From contig DVOH01000040.1 of the NCBI GenBank assembly GCA_018713745.1, positions 1 through 39,452 of the forward strand: a stretch of 39,452 nucleotides of DNA. The letters run 5' to 3'. The DNA is from Candidatus Stercoripulliclostridium merdipullorum (GTDB lineage: Bacteria > Bacillota > Clostridia > Christensenellales > DTU072). The notes beneath the pieces are model-generated. The model was not told the origin of the DNA, did not search any database, and saw only the letters and a list, made by a program, of their open reading frames with translations. Both the position numbers and the translations under genes were made by a program. Below, one piece after another: positions 9,099 through 17,655 of this stretch. Each line of letters begins with the position of its first letter. The stretch's first letter is position 1.

Positions 9099-9818
9099 AT
9101 GAAACCGAACCGCAAACGTAACGATATTTCCCGCAGCAAACGCATTACGGTCAATGCCTTTCTTGCCGCGCTGATCTTATCGTTTGCCGTCTTCCCCGTT
9201 GCGTTCGGGCCCCTACAGCTGGCGGTGTTGCAAATTATCGCCGTCATTGTCGCAGCCGAACTGCTCGGGCTGAAAAACGGCGCGGCGATGGGGCTGTTTT
9301 TCGGCTTGGTATCGCTGATCACCGCCATCGCGCGCCCCAACATTTTATCGCAAGCTTTTTACAATCCTCTGGTTTCCGTCCTGCCCCGCATCCTGATCGG
9401 CGTCAACGCGTATGCGGTGACGCACGCCCTTTTGCGTACCGCAAAGCGTAAAGATCAGCCTTCCCCTCTCGTCGAACGCGCCCGATCGCTCTCTGAACTC
9501 AAAGCACAATGCGCCTCTGCCGAGACCGTGCTTGCCCCGCAAAAAGTTTCCCGTCGTATCCCCTTCCGCACTTTCGCATACGCCATCGGCGCGGCGGCGG
9601 GCGTCCTGACCAATACCGTCCTGGTCCTCGGCATGATTATGGTGTTTCACTACGGCAAGACCTTCGGCGGACTGCTGATCGGCTGGGAGTGGATTGCGGC
9701 AACGATCGTGACCAACTCGATTTTAGAGCTTGCCGTCACCGTCGTCGTTACGCCCCCCATTGTGCTGACACTGAAAATGCTGTTCTTCCGAGAAAAGACA
9801 GAAACCGAAACTTTATAA
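9099..9818 (+). CDS. ECF transporter S component
   Basis: Substrate-binding membrane subunit of an energy-coupling-factor (vitamin) importer. The 239 residues contain about six hydrophobic segments. The pattern FGPLQLAVLQIIAVIVAAE, then ARPNILSQAFYNPLVSVLPR, is typical of Firmicute S components; the binding pocket usually lies in these segments. A hydrophilic, Ser/Lys/Glu-rich insertion of about 40 residues (roughly 114-154) separates the fourth and fifth segments and is longer than usual. No ATPase (EcfA) or EcfT gene is adjacent, so it must use a shared module (group II system). The vitamin cannot be named and no riboswitch is visible upstream. Ends at a strong terminator; monocistronic. 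Confidence 0.85.
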   Translation: MKPNRKRNDISRSKRITVNAFLAALILSFAVFPVAFGPLQLAVLQIIAVIVAAELLGLKNGAAMGLFFGLVSLITAIARPNILSQAFYNPLVSVLPRILIGVNAYAVTHALLRTAKRKDQPSPLVERARSLSELKAQCASAETVLAPQKVSRRIPFRTFAYAIGAAAGVLTNTVLVLGMIMVFHYGKTFGGLLIGWEWIAATIVTNSILELAVTVVVTPPIVLTLKMLFFREKTETETL

Positions 9819-9878
9819 TCCCGATCGCTGTCTTTCGGAACCCCTAACCGTTTAAGTATGAAAATTTTTGAGCAACAA

Positions 9879-9901
9879 AAAACCGCCCGAAAGGCGGTTT
9901 T
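9879..9901. terminator. bidirectional terminator
   Basis: Stem AAAACCGCC / GGCGGTTTT (9879-9887 with 9893-9901) with loop CGAAA. T runs follow on both strands. It closes both the ECF S-component gene and the glycine cleavage operon. Confidence 0.9.
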
Positions 9902-9918
9902 TCCGTTTGCGACTCGTT

Positions 9919-11346
9919 TTAGTTTTTGGCTGTCAGAACGGGGCTTCTTGCCGCCCGCACTTCGTCCGGACGACGAATGGCTGCGTGCATCGGAGCCTGA
10001 TGCAACGCCGCAGGATCGGAATATGCGGTCCGATAAATTTCTTTCAGCACCGCGGCAACACGATCGAGCGTCTCTTTGCTTTCGGTCTCGGTCGGCTCGA
10101 ACATCAGCGCTTCGTGAACAATCAGCGGGAAGTACATCGTCGGGGGATGAATCCCTTTGTCGATCATCGCTTTGGCGACATCCATTGCCGTAACGCCCGT
10201 CTCGGCTTTGAGTTTCTCGAGGGACACGACAAATTCGTGCATGCAATAGCGTCCCCGTTCGGTGGGATAATCGTCTTCGATCAGCGACTTCAGATAGTTG
10301 GCATTGAGAACAGCCGTCTCAGCGGCGGAGCGGATCCCCTCCTTGCCCAACGTAATGATATAGGCAAGCGCTTTCAGATAGACGGAGAAGTTGCCGTACC
10401 AGCCCGTCACCTTGCCGATCGTCCGTTCGGGTGTAACGAAGACATATCCCTCCCCTTGTTTTGCAACGGCGGGCGAAGGCAAAAAGTCGGCAAGAAACGC
10501 CTTACATCCGACCGGACCGCTCCCGGGTCCGCCGCCGCCGTGCGGCGTCGAAAACGTTTTGTGCAAATTCAGATGCACGACGTCAAACCCCATATCGCCC
10601 GGGCGCACGACGCCCATAACCGCATTGAGATTGGCGCCGTCATAATACAGCACCCCGCCCGCACCGTGTACGATATCGGCAATTTCGGCGATATTTTTTT
10701 CAAACAGCCCGAGCGTTGTCGGATTGGTCAGCATTAAAGCCGCGGTATCCTCGCCTACGACGGCGCGCAAGGCGTCGAGATCGACCCCCTTTTCGGCATC
10801 GCTCGGCACATTGACCACCTCAAACCCCGCCATCGTCGCGCTGGCAGGATTGGTGCCGTGCGCGCTGTCTGGTACGATAATCTTATTTCGCTTTGCGTCG
10901 TTGCGACCCATGTGATAGGCACGGATCATTTTGAGTGCGGTATACTCGCCGTGCGCGCCCGCCGCGGGCTGAAGCGTGACCGCATCCATCCCCGTAATTT
11001 CGGCAAGCAAGCCGCAAAGCGTTTCCATCGCCTCCAATGCTCCCTGTGCCGTTTCGACGGGTTGCAGAGGGTGAAGTTTTGTGAATCCCGGATATTCCGC
11101 GATTTCTTCGTGGAGTTTCGGGTTGTATTTCATAGTGCAGGATCCGAGGGGATAGCAGCCGTCGTCCACACCGAACGCCCGCTTGGACAACGCCGTATAG
11201 TGGCGTACCAGATCGACTTCGGCGACCTCCGGGAGATCGAGCCCGTCGCGCGCAGCTTCCTGCGGCACGCAGTAGGCTTCCACTTCGGGAATCCGGACGG
11301 TTGCCGCCCGTTTGCCCGGTACCGATTGCTCAAAAATCAGTCGCAT
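9919..11346 (-). CDS. gcvPB: glycine dehydrogenase (decarboxylating) subunit 2
   Basis: PLP-carrying half of the glycine cleavage P protein, which decarboxylates glycine and passes the aminomethyl group to the lipoyl arm of GcvH. In the 475 residues, the PLP lysine is Lys263 in LNLHKTFSTPHGGGGPG. Other conserved blocks are GSCTMKYNPK (68-77) and DSAHGTNPASA (160-170). The ATG at 11344-11346 follows a strong AAGGAGGG site. The start overlaps the end of gcvPA by ten bases, so the two subunits are made together. A longer open frame upstream is out of frame with gcvPA and is not coding. Last gene of the operon. Confidence 0.97.
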   Translation of the reverse strand: MRLIFEQSVPGKRAATVRIPEVEAYCVPQEAARDGLDLPEVAEVDLVRHYTALSKRAFGVDDGCYPLGSCTMKYNPKLHEEIAEYPGFTKLHPLQPVETAQGALEAMETLCGLLAEITGMDAVTLQPAAGAHGEYTALKMIRAYHMGRNDAKRNKIIVPDSAHGTNPASATMAGFEVVNVPSDAEKGVDLDALRAVVGEDTAALMLTNPTTLGLFEKNIAEIADIVHGAGGVLYYDGANLNAVMGVVRPGDMGFDVVHLNLHKTFSTPHGGGGPGSGPVGCKAFLADFLPSPAVAKQGEGYVFVTPERTIGKVTGWYGNFSVYLKALAYIITLGKEGIRSAAETAVLNANYLKSLIEDDYPTERGRYCMHEFVVSLEKLKAETGVTAMDVAKAMIDKGIHPPTMYFPLIVHEALMFEPTETESKETLDRVAAVLKEIYRTAYSDPAALHQAPMHAAIRRPDEVRAARSPVLTAKN

Positions 11347-12656
11347 ACCGCCCTCCTTATAATCGCCGCCGCCCGGTCGAGATCCTCTTTGCGGACGGTT
11401 TCGGTACAACACCACAAAATGCGATCGCCGTCGAGCGGCAAGCCGCCCAAAATCCCTTCTTTTGCCAACGCTTTGAGGACAGCCTCGGACTTCCCGTTGG
11501 CTACCGTGACGAATTCTTGCAAAAACTCGCCGCCGTACGCCATCGAAATACCGGGGATATCGGTGAGCAAGCGCGCAAAATAATGCGCCAGCGACGCCGA
11601 AGCCGTCGCAACCTCCCGCATACCCTGCGGTCCCATGGCTGCCATATAAATTGCCGCCGTCAGCGCGCAATGCGCCTGATTGCTGCAGATATTGGAGGAG
11701 GCTTTGTCGCGTCGGATATGCTGTTCGCGTGCCTGCAAAGTCAGGACGTAGGCGCGGTTTCCTTCGGCGTCGACGGTTTCGCCGACGATACGCCCGGGAA
11801 GCTTGCGCATCTCTTTTTGCTTGCATGCCATAAAACCGAGTTGCAGTCCGCCGAACGCCGTCGGAAGCCCCAACGTCTGAGCTTCGCCGACGACAATGTC
11901 GGCACCGCACGCACCCGGCGCTTTGAGAATTGCCCCCATCGCGGGATCGAGTCCTACGACAAATTTGGCGCCGACCTCCTTGGCAATCGCTCCGATTGCG
12001 GCAAGATCTTCGATCATCCCGTAAAAGTCGGGTTGCTCGGCATAAATCGCAGCCGTCGTCTTGTCCGCCGCTTCGCGCAAGGCGTCCGAATCGCATCGTC
12101 CGTCTTTAAGTGGCAAAAACTTGAGCGTAACGCCTCTGCCTTCGGTATAGGTACGGAGTACCTCTTTGACGTCGGGTCGGATCGCCGTCGCAACGATAAC
12201 GACGTTGCGGTTGCGGTCGGCAGTCATCAAAACCCCTTCCGCCGCTGCCGAAGCACCGCTGTAAACAGAAGCGTTTGCGACATCGGTCCCCGTCAGTCGG
12301 GCGATCATCGTCTGATACTCAAAAATGCTTTGCAAAATCCCCTGCGACATTTCTGCCTGATAAGGGGTGTATGCCGTCAGAAACTCGCTGCGCTTGCTTA
12401 ACGCGCCGACAACCGACGGAATATAGCGGCGATAACTGCCCGCGCCTCGCAAAACGACGTCAAAAACGGTGTTGCGTTTTGCCATTGCCTCCATCCGTTC
12501 GGCGGTTTCCTGCTGGGATACGCCCGAAGGAATGTTCAGTGGCTTTGCAAGCAACGCGGAAGGAACGTCACGGTACAGTTCCGTTACGTTTTTTGCCCCG
12601 ACGGCGGCAAGCATCGCCTCCTGCTCCGCCCGGGTCATCGACAGATAGTTTGCCAT
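11337..12656 (-). CDS. gcvPA: glycine dehydrogenase (decarboxylating) subunit 1
   Basis: N-terminal half of the split P protein; it forms the heterotetramer with GcvPB and shapes the active site. The 439 residues have the usual length and conserved blocks such as SFLGAGSY-type 'RGAGSYRRYIPSVV' (70-83), 'TAYTPYQAEMSQG' (94-106) and 'NVYSGASAAAEG'-type 'ASVYSGASAAAEG' (127-139). It begins on the stop codon of gcvH (TGATG, one shared base) and overlaps gcvPB by ten bases, so translation is coupled along the operon. Split PA/PB proteins are the norm in Firmicutes and Thermotogae. Confidence 0.97.
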   Translation of the reverse strand: MANYLSMTRAEQEAMLAAVGAKNVTELYRDVPSALLAKPLNIPSGVSQQETAERMEAMAKRNTVFDVVLRGAGSYRRYIPSVVGALSKRSEFLTAYTPYQAEMSQGILQSIFEYQTMIARLTGTDVANASVYSGASAAAEGVLMTADRNRNVVIVATAIRPDVKEVLRTYTEGRGVTLKFLPLKDGRCDSDALREAADKTTAAIYAEQPDFYGMIEDLAAIGAIAKEVGAKFVVGLDPAMGAILKAPGACGADIVVGEAQTLGLPTAFGGLQLGFMACKQKEMRKLPGRIVGETVDAEGNRAYVLTLQAREQHIRRDKASSNICSNQAHCALTAAIYMAAMGPQGMREVATASASLAHYFARLLTDIPGISMAYGGEFLQEFVTVANGKSEAVLKALAKEGILGGLPLDGDRILWCCTETVRKEDLDRAAAIIRRAVCD

Positions 12657-13018
12657 CAGCCTTTGATAAACTCCTTATACGCTTCTTCCGTCATCAGGTC
12701 TTCGGGGGCGCCGTCGAGTTCGACTTCGCAAATCCATGCGCCCATCGCGTCGGTGTTGATCAGTTCGGGAACTTCCTCGAGTTCGGTGTTGACGGCAACG
12801 ATCTTGCCGGAAACGGGTGCGTAAATTTCGGAAACCGCCTTGACGCTCTCGACATCGCAAAGAACGTCGCCCTTTCGGATCGCGGCGCCGACTTCGGGCA
12901 GCCCGACGTAGACGATATCACCCAGCTCGTTTTGCGCATAATCGGAGATTCCGATCTTTGCCGCATTGCCGTCGGTCGATACCCATTCGTGCGATTTGCT
13001 GAACAAAATTGTTGCCAT
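12656..13018 (-). CDS. gcvH: glycine cleavage system H protein
   Basis: Lipoyl carrier that shuttles the aminomethyl group between P, T and L proteins. The 120 residues contain the lipoylation site Lys60 in DVESVKAVSE, with the conserved HEWV (10-13) and the glycine-rich 'ELGDIVYVGLPEVG' (31-44) before it. The AGAGGTG ribosome-binding site lies in the 18-base gap after gcvT. The dihydrolipoamide dehydrogenase (L protein) and lipoate attachment genes are not in this window. Confidence 0.97.
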   Translation of the reverse strand: MATILFSKSHEWVSTDGNAAKIGISDYAQNELGDIVYVGLPEVGAAIRKGDVLCDVESVKAVSEIYAPVSGKIVAVNTELEEVPELINTDAMGAWICEVELDGAPEDLMTEEAYKEFIKG

Positions 13019-13036
13019 AGTACACCTCTTAAAATA

Positions 13037-14107
13037 TTATCGCTTTGCCCGATAAAGTTCGGGCACGATTGCAATGGGAATCCGTCTGCCGCGCACCTCG
13101 GCTTCGAGTGGCTTGTCGGCGGCGTCTACACGCAGCCGAAGCATCATAACGGACTTCTGGAGTGTGGGCGCGTAGGTTCCGGAGGTGCAGACCCCGACCT
13201 GTTCGCTCCCGCTGTAAATCGGTGCGCCCTCGCGCACAATCCCCCGTCCCGTCGCTTCGGCAAAGCAACGGCGGTATTCGTGGCGGCAGGCAAGATACGC
13301 CTCTTTGCCGATGAACTCGGGCTTATCGGTTTTGACCGCAAACCCGAGACCCGCTTCGGCGGCGGGCATGGTTTCGGACAGCTCGTGTCCGTATAAAGGC
13401 ATCCCTGCTTCGAGACGCAAGGTATCGCGTGCGCCAAGCCCCGCGGGGATCAGACCGTCCTCCTTGCCGGCGGCAAGCAGGGCGCGGTAAAGTTCGGGTG
13501 CGTCGGCGGAGGCGCAGTAAATCTCGTAGCCTTGTTCGCCGGTGTAGCCCGTACGCGAAATCAGGCATCGCGCGCCGCAGAACTCAATGTCTTTGCGGAA
13601 GCGATAATATTTGTCGGGAAGCTCCGCGGGGTCGATCAAACGTGACATCACCGCACACGCCTTAGGTCCTTGCAACGCGATTTCGGCGACATTGTCCGAA
13701 ATATCTTCAAATTCAACCTCGCCCGTAAGACGCGCACGGAACCAATCGGCGTCTTTTGCTTTGTTGGCGGCATTGACGACGATAAAAAAGGATTCCTCTC
13801 CCGTCCGATAAACCAGCACGTCGTCGACCGTTCCGCCGTTGTCGTTGAGCATCAGCGCATAGCGCACCTGCCCCGCCGACATATCGGCAAAACGATTGGA
13901 CAAAAGCCGCTCCAGCGCAAGGACGGCGTCCTTCCCTTTGACGACAAACTCGCCCATGTGGGACACGTCAAAAATCCCTGCCGCATTCCGCACGGCGTTG
14001 TGCTCGGCAAGTATGCCCGAAGCATACTGCACGGGAAGCCGATAGCCTGCAAAATCGACCATCGAGCCGCCCAATTCGAGATGAAGTTCAAATAAAGGTG
14101 TTTTCAT
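13037..14107 (-). CDS. gcvT: aminomethyltransferase (glycine cleavage T protein)
   Basis: THF-dependent enzyme that releases ammonia and makes 5,10-methylene-THF from the aminomethyl-lipoyl intermediate. The 356 residues start with the conserved 'LGGSMVDFAGYRLPVQY' (12-28). 'GIFDVSHMGE' (44-53) and 'GTVDDVLVY' (92-100) hold the catalytic Asp, and the C-terminal barrel domain is complete. First gene of the operon, with its own promoter and a GGGAGGACG ribosome-binding site. Its product feeds the folate pool shared with the formate-THF ligase encoded at 21302. Confidence 0.97.
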   Translation of the reverse strand: MKTPLFELHLELGGSMVDFAGYRLPVQYASGILAEHNAVRNAAGIFDVSHMGEFVVKGKDAVLALERLLSNRFADMSAGQVRYALMLNDNGGTVDDVLVYRTGEESFFIVVNAANKAKDADWFRARLTGEVEFEDISDNVAEIALQGPKACAVMSRLIDPAELPDKYYRFRKDIEFCGARCLISRTGYTGEQGYEIYCASADAPELYRALLAAGKEDGLIPAGLGARDTLRLEAGMPLYGHELSETMPAAEAGLGFAVKTDKPEFIGKEAYLACRHEYRRCFAEATGRGIVREGAPIYSGSEQVGVCTSGTYAPTLQKSVMMLRLRVDAADKPLEAEVRGRRIPIAIVPELYRAKR

Positions 14108-14145
14108 CCGTGCGTCCTCCCGTTCCGCTCACTCCCGATATGATC

Positions 14146-14174
14146 ATTGTACTCCTTTTGAACGCGGGAATCAA
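14146..14174 (-). promoter_or_regulatory. promoter of the gcvTHPAPB operon
   Basis: Minus strand: -35 TTGATT (14169-14174), 17-bp spacer, -10 TACAAT (14146-14151). Only 38 bases lie between the -10 box and the gcvT ATG, too short for a glycine riboswitch. Confidence 0.8.
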
Positions 14175-14211
14175 GAGAATAGCTCCTTTCCGACAAGATT
14201 TCACGTCGGAC

Positions 14212-14778
14212 TCAGCATTCTTTCCCGTTGAGGGTGCGCATCACAAGCTCGAAATCGTTGTGTTTCAGATAATCTTTCAAAACCGCGGCAATCTCCCGGA
14301 ACACGACCGCAAACCGTTCGGCGTCCTCTTTGGAGGGGCGGGAAAGGACATAATCTTTGAGATCGAATTGATTTTTGCCGATCCCGATCCGAACCCGTTT
14401 GAAGCGATCGCTCCCGACGGAGGCGACAATACTTTTCATGCCGTTATGCGTGCCGGGACCGCCGAACGCGCGCGCACGCACACGAAAACGATCGAGATCG
14501 ATATCGTCATACAAAACAACCAGATCGTCGGGCGTCCCTTTGTATTTTGCCAAAAGACTTTTGACGGCGTCGCCGCTGAGATTCATGTACGTCAGAGGTT
14601 TGGCCAATACCACCGTTTCGCCGTTCACCGAAAAGGTTGCCGTCAGCGACGAGCATTCCGCTTTTTTGATCGGTTTTCCCGTTGCCTCCGCAAGCGCGTC
14701 GACGGCGAGAAACCCCATATTGTGCAAGGTATTTTGATATGCTTCGGTGGGATTGCCGAGTCCTACGATGATTTTCAT
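14212..14778 (-). CDS. pth: peptidyl-tRNA hydrolase
   Basis: Recycles peptidyl-tRNA released from stalled ribosomes. The 188 residues start with the signature MKIIVGLGNP and then have NTLHNMGF with catalytic His19. 'TYMNLSG' and 'LYDDIDL' hold the conserved Asn and Asp, and FGGPGTHNGMKSI is the substrate loop. A longer frame starting at 14832 lies inside tadA; the ATG at 14776-14778, preceded by AGAGGAAA and overlapping the tadA stop by four bases, fits the family start exactly. It is the last gene of a ten-gene run; no good terminator follows, so some readthrough into the gcv operon is possible. Confidence 0.96.
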   Translation of the reverse strand: MKIIVGLGNPTEAYQNTLHNMGFLAVDALAEATGKPIKKAECSSLTATFSVNGETVVLAKPLTYMNLSGDAVKSLLAKYKGTPDDLVVLYDDIDLDRFRVRARAFGGPGTHNGMKSIVASVGSDRFKRVRIGIGKNQFDLKDYVLSRPSKEDAERFAVVFREIAAVLKDYLKHNDFELVMRTLNGKEC

Positions 14779-15233
14779 GGCTGTTTCCTCTTGCGTTTTT
14801 CTTTGAAAAAATTGCCGAGCAACGCGGCGCATTCGGCTTCCATCAATCCCCCCTCAACCGTAAACCGATGGTTGAAGCCCATATCGACCAGATTGCACTT
14901 CGATCCGCAACACCCTGCTTTAGGATCCCACGCACCGAAATATAGTTTCTCGATTCGGGAATTTATGATTGCCCCGACGCACATCGGGCACGGCTCCAAC
15001 GTAACGTACAGCTCGGTGTTGTCGAGATACCAGTTGCCGATTTTTTTGCACGCCTTGACGATTGCTTCGATCTCGGCATGAAAGACGGCGCAGTTTTTTT
15101 TCTCCTTGCGGTTGTGCGCTTTGGCAAGCACTTTTCCGTCCCGCACCAAAACCGCACCGACGGGTACTTCGTCTTCCGCCGCCGCCTTTTCGGCTTCGCG
15201 TATGGCAAGTTTCATAAAATCGATTTTGTCCAT
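14775..15233 (-). CDS. tadA: tRNA-specific adenosine deaminase
   Basis: Zinc enzyme converting A34 to inosine in tRNA-Arg(ACG). The 152 residues show the zinc/proton-shuttle motif His52-Ala-Glu54 (FHAEIEAI) and PCPMC with Cys82 and Cys85. They also show GAIINSRI and the 'GCCGSKCNL' stretch typical of TadA rather than of other cytidine/guanine deaminases. The C-terminus is very basic (KEKRKRKQP), as expected for tRNA binding. The segment before HAE reads NCAVFHAE where most TadA have PTAHAE. It overlaps the M14 peptidase gene by 22 bases and pth by four. Confidence 0.93.
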   Translation of the reverse strand: MDKIDFMKLAIREAEKAAAEDEVPVGAVLVRDGKVLAKAHNRKEKKNCAVFHAEIEAIVKACKKIGNWYLDNTELYVTLEPCPMCVGAIINSRIEKLYFGAWDPKAGCCGSKCNLVDMGFNHRFTVEGGLMEAECAALLGNFFKEKRKRKQP

Positions 15234-16036
15234 AGTCTCCCGTTTAAGGCGTTCAGCAGAGGCAGAACCCTTTTGTGTTGATCGATCAGTGCGGGAAGTT
15301 GGGTTCGAGGGTAGGGATGCGGCAATTCGTCCTTGCCGACTTCAATCGTCAGTCCCGCTCTGCCCGTCGTTTTGATCCAATAGTCCTTCAATCCGCCCGC
15401 CGAGTCTTGCGGCTTTTTGAGGGCATACCCCAATTCGGCGGCAAGCAATTTGCCCGTTCCGTACCCCGCGTCGCTTGCACCGAATCCGTAATAAATTTCT
15501 TCCCCTTTGCTGTGATAGGCAAGTACCGCGGCGTAGCTGCCTTGTCCCATCAGCGCGACGGCGGCACGCGTTTCGGCTTCACTTGCCGGACGGGGTCCGA
15601 CATAATTGGCAGGAGCCGGCGCAAAGACGTTTTGCCGCCCCGTCCCCCAACCGGCGTCGAAATTGACGTTGAGATCAACGGCGCGGGCATTGGCTTTCCA
15701 AAGCGAGAAGTCTTCCGACCCGCCGTTGACGGCGATCAGCTGTTTTGCTTCCCGCGCGCTGAGCCCCAGCGCGCCGATGCCTTCGGTGGCAAGGATCAGT
15801 CCGTCGACATTCAGGCACGGCACCAGGGTCATATCCCCTTCAAACGCCTTCCACAGCGCCAGCAACAATTCTACCGTGATATGCTCGCGCGCATGGATTC
15901 CGCCGAATATCAGCGTTGACCGCGCAGGGTCGCCCTTTTGAAGGCACGGGATGGGTAACCCCGTCTCCGTCCTGCCGATCATCGATAGTTTTCCGCCGCT
16001 TTCGCGGCACAGTCCGATCAGATCTCGATAAAGCAT
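15212..16036 (-). CDS. M14-family metallopeptidase
   Basis: Zinc carboxypeptidase-like enzyme of the group that includes gamma-D-glutamyl-meso-diaminopimelate peptidases, which trim muropeptides. Zinc ligands are His48 and Glu51 (IHAREH) and His175 (LAYHSKGEE); the catalytic Glu is Glu232 (LTIEVG). 'CLNVDG' and 'AVDLNVNF' match family blocks, but the Arg of the usual DLNRNF, which binds the terminal carboxylate, is Val124. That suggests an altered substrate. The 274 residues lack a signal peptide and a peptidoglycan-binding domain, so a cytoplasmic muropeptide-recycling role is plausible. The start has only a weak ribosome-binding site and lies 37 bases after rlmH; it overlaps tadA by 22 bases. 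Confidence 0.85.
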   Translation of the reverse strand: MLYRDLIGLCRESGGKLSMIGRTETGLPIPCLQKGDPARSTLIFGGIHAREHITVELLLALWKAFEGDMTLVPCLNVDGLILATEGIGALGLSAREAKQLIAVNGGSEDFSLWKANARAVDLNVNFDAGWGTGRQNVFAPAPANYVGPRPASEAETRAAVALMGQGSYAAVLAYHSKGEEIYYGFGASDAGYGTGKLLAAELGYALKKPQDSAGGLKDYWIKTTGRAGLTIEVGKDELPHPYPRTQLPALIDQHKRVLPLLNALNGRLWTKSIL

Positions 16037-16073
16037 ATCTTATCGTATGCCGTTCGGAGCAATCGTGACACGC

Positions 16074-16532
16074 TTATTTGTGATACGCCGTCCCTGCCGA
16101 AATCGTCATGGCACGATAAATTTGTTCTGCCACGATTACGCGCATCAGCTGATGAGGATATGTCATCCGCCCGAACGACACCCTGACGTCGGCTGCCTTG
16201 CGGACTTCTTCGGACACCCCGTGCGAACCGCCGATCACAACGCTGATCTCGGAAACTCCGCGCTCCCGCGCTTTTTCGAACAGAGCGGCAAAGCCTTCGG
16301 AATCCGGCATATCGCCCCCGAGATCGGTCAAAATAACGTATCCCTTCAGTTTTGCCAGAATCCCCTCTCCCTCTTTGCGGCGAATGGCGTCGGGCGTGGG
16401 GAGCCGCGAGGCTTCTTCCGTTTCGACAATGGAGATATCGGCAAAACGCGTCAATCGCTTGCGATACTCTTCGACGGCGTCCGCCCAATATTTTTCTTTC
16501 AGTTTTCCGACGGTGACGATGCGTATTTTCAT
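16074..16532 (-). CDS. rlmH: 23S rRNA (pseudouridine1915-N3)-methyltransferase
   Basis: SPOUT-fold methyltransferase that methylates pseudouridine 1915 of 23S rRNA on the 70S ribosome. The 152 residues have the normal length, the SAM-binding knot motif FVIGGSHG-like 'VVIGGSHGVSEEV', and the conserved C-terminal block 'MTYPHQLMRVIVAEQIYRA' ending in the hallmark YHK. The start overlaps the CPBP gene upstream by four bases. In Bacillus the same gene also sits near walJ-like (yycJ) genes, and here walJ is three genes upstream, a conserved neighbourhood. Confidence 0.96.
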   Translation of the reverse strand: MKIRIVTVGKLKEKYWADAVEEYRKRLTRFADISIVETEEASRLPTPDAIRRKEGEGILAKLKGYVILTDLGGDMPDSEGFAALFEKARERGVSEISVVIGGSHGVSEEVRKAADVRVSFGRMTYPHQLMRVIVAEQIYRAMTISAGTAYHK

Positions 16533-17647
16533 CGCAGAACGCCCCAGAAATAGGTAATCACCGTCGTAACGGCAGTCATCGCAAACGCCAGGACAACAAA
16601 CACATAATCGCCCGAACCGCGTTTCGCTTGCGGGAGGGGCGGTTGCTGTGTTTGCGGAGCCGCCATATCGGGACGCGGCACGCGACGCACAAACCCGTCA
16701 TAACCGATCGTCGTGACATAAGGTGCCGCCTCGGGCGTATCGTGCGGCATCGGTCGCCCTGCGCTCATGCGGTAAATCCGCTCGAATTCGGCATCCGCCG
16801 AGGGGATCGAAAGCGCGGCGGGACGCTGTTTGCGGTAAGGCAGATTGATTTTGGCAAAGACTTTCAGAAGCCCCACCGTTGCGGCGGTCAAAACCGCGGC
16901 AATCGCCAGCATAACCAGGAGGTTTTGCGCATAAAACTCCCAGAACGCATAATAAATTTTTCCGATGATATTGCCCTTCTGGTCGCCGAAATCGACGAGA
17001 ATCACCAAAAAGTTGTTGAGGAAATGCACGATCATCCCCGGCACGATGCTGTCCGATTTCACTGCCATATACGCCATAATCAATCCGCCCACCATGGTGG
17101 GGACCAGTTGCGGCGCATTCTGATGCACCAGCCCGAACCCGATGCCGATGATGAGAATTTTGATTTTATCGCCGGGCAGATCGTCGAGGGCGGCAAGCAA
17201 AACGCCGCGATCGACGAGTTCTTCGAACAAAGCGGGCATGACCGCGGTAAACAGGATTTCGAAAATCAGGACTTCGGGCGAGCTGAAAATCGTGCCGACC
17301 GACGACGAATACGTATACCCCGCCGTCTGCATCAGAATATACCACAGGGTGCTGACCGCCATATTGATCACAAAGCACAACAGCCCCAGAACGAATGCGA
17401 TCAGATAAGAAAGCGGGTGAACCTTGGGTCGGACGCGGCAATCGGCAAGAAAGCTTTTTTCGCCGCGAAAGAGGGCGCGGTACAAAAGATACGGCACGAG
17501 TCCGAGAAAGACCCCTTGCATCAACAGACTGAACATCCAGTTCAGCAGGTTATCGGACAATGCGATGAAAGAAAACAGAATCCGCATGAACAGCAGTCCT
17601 GCCGTCGAACAAAAGAAGATCAGACCGAATTTAACCGAACGCGTCAC
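16529..17647 (-). CDS. CPBP-family intramembrane metalloprotease (first of two)
   Basis: Polytopic membrane protease of the CAAX/bacteriocin-processing (Rce1-like) family. The three motifs are present: EE(142-143)xxxR147, F171xxxH175, and H208xxxN212. These residues form the active site inside the membrane. The 372-residue protein adds a long C-terminal part: about 80 residues of Pro/Ala/Gln-rich, probably cytoplasmic tail, then one more hydrophobic segment near the end. Start: a GTG at 17645-17647 preceded by GAGGTG; the longer frame to 17734 overlaps the preceding paralogue. The substrate is unknown; relatives process prenylated peptides, bacteriocins or anti-sigma factors. It is next to a second CPBP gene. 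Confidence 0.85.
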   Translation of the reverse strand: MTRSVKFGLIFFCSTAGLLFMRILFSFIALSDNLLNWMFSLLMQGVFLGLVPYLLYRALFRGEKSFLADCRVRPKVHPLSYLIAFVLGLLCFVINMAVSTLWYILMQTAGYTYSSSVGTIFSSPEVLIFEILFTAVMPALFEELVDRGVLLAALDDLPGDKIKILIIGIGFGLVHQNAPQLVPTMVGGLIMAYMAVKSDSIVPGMIVHFLNNFLVILVDFGDQKGNIIGKIYYAFWEFYAQNLLVMLAIAAVLTAATVGLLKVFAKINLPYRKQRPAALSIPSADAEFERIYRMSAGRPMPHDTPEAAPYVTTIGYDGFVRRVPRPDMAAPQTQQPPLPQAKRGSGDYVFVVLAFAMTAVTTVITYFWGVLR

Positions 17648-17655
17648 AAAACACC

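Noticed and set aside
11347..12096. Long open extension upstream of gcvPB
   Set aside because: It overlaps gcvPA in another frame, its translation is Arg-rich and not conserved, and gcvPB has a perfect start at 11346.
14108..14211. Possible glycine riboswitch or pth terminator
   Set aside because: The region is too short for the riboswitch, and the only hairpin (14189-14194 with 14205-14210) has a ten-base loop and no T tract.
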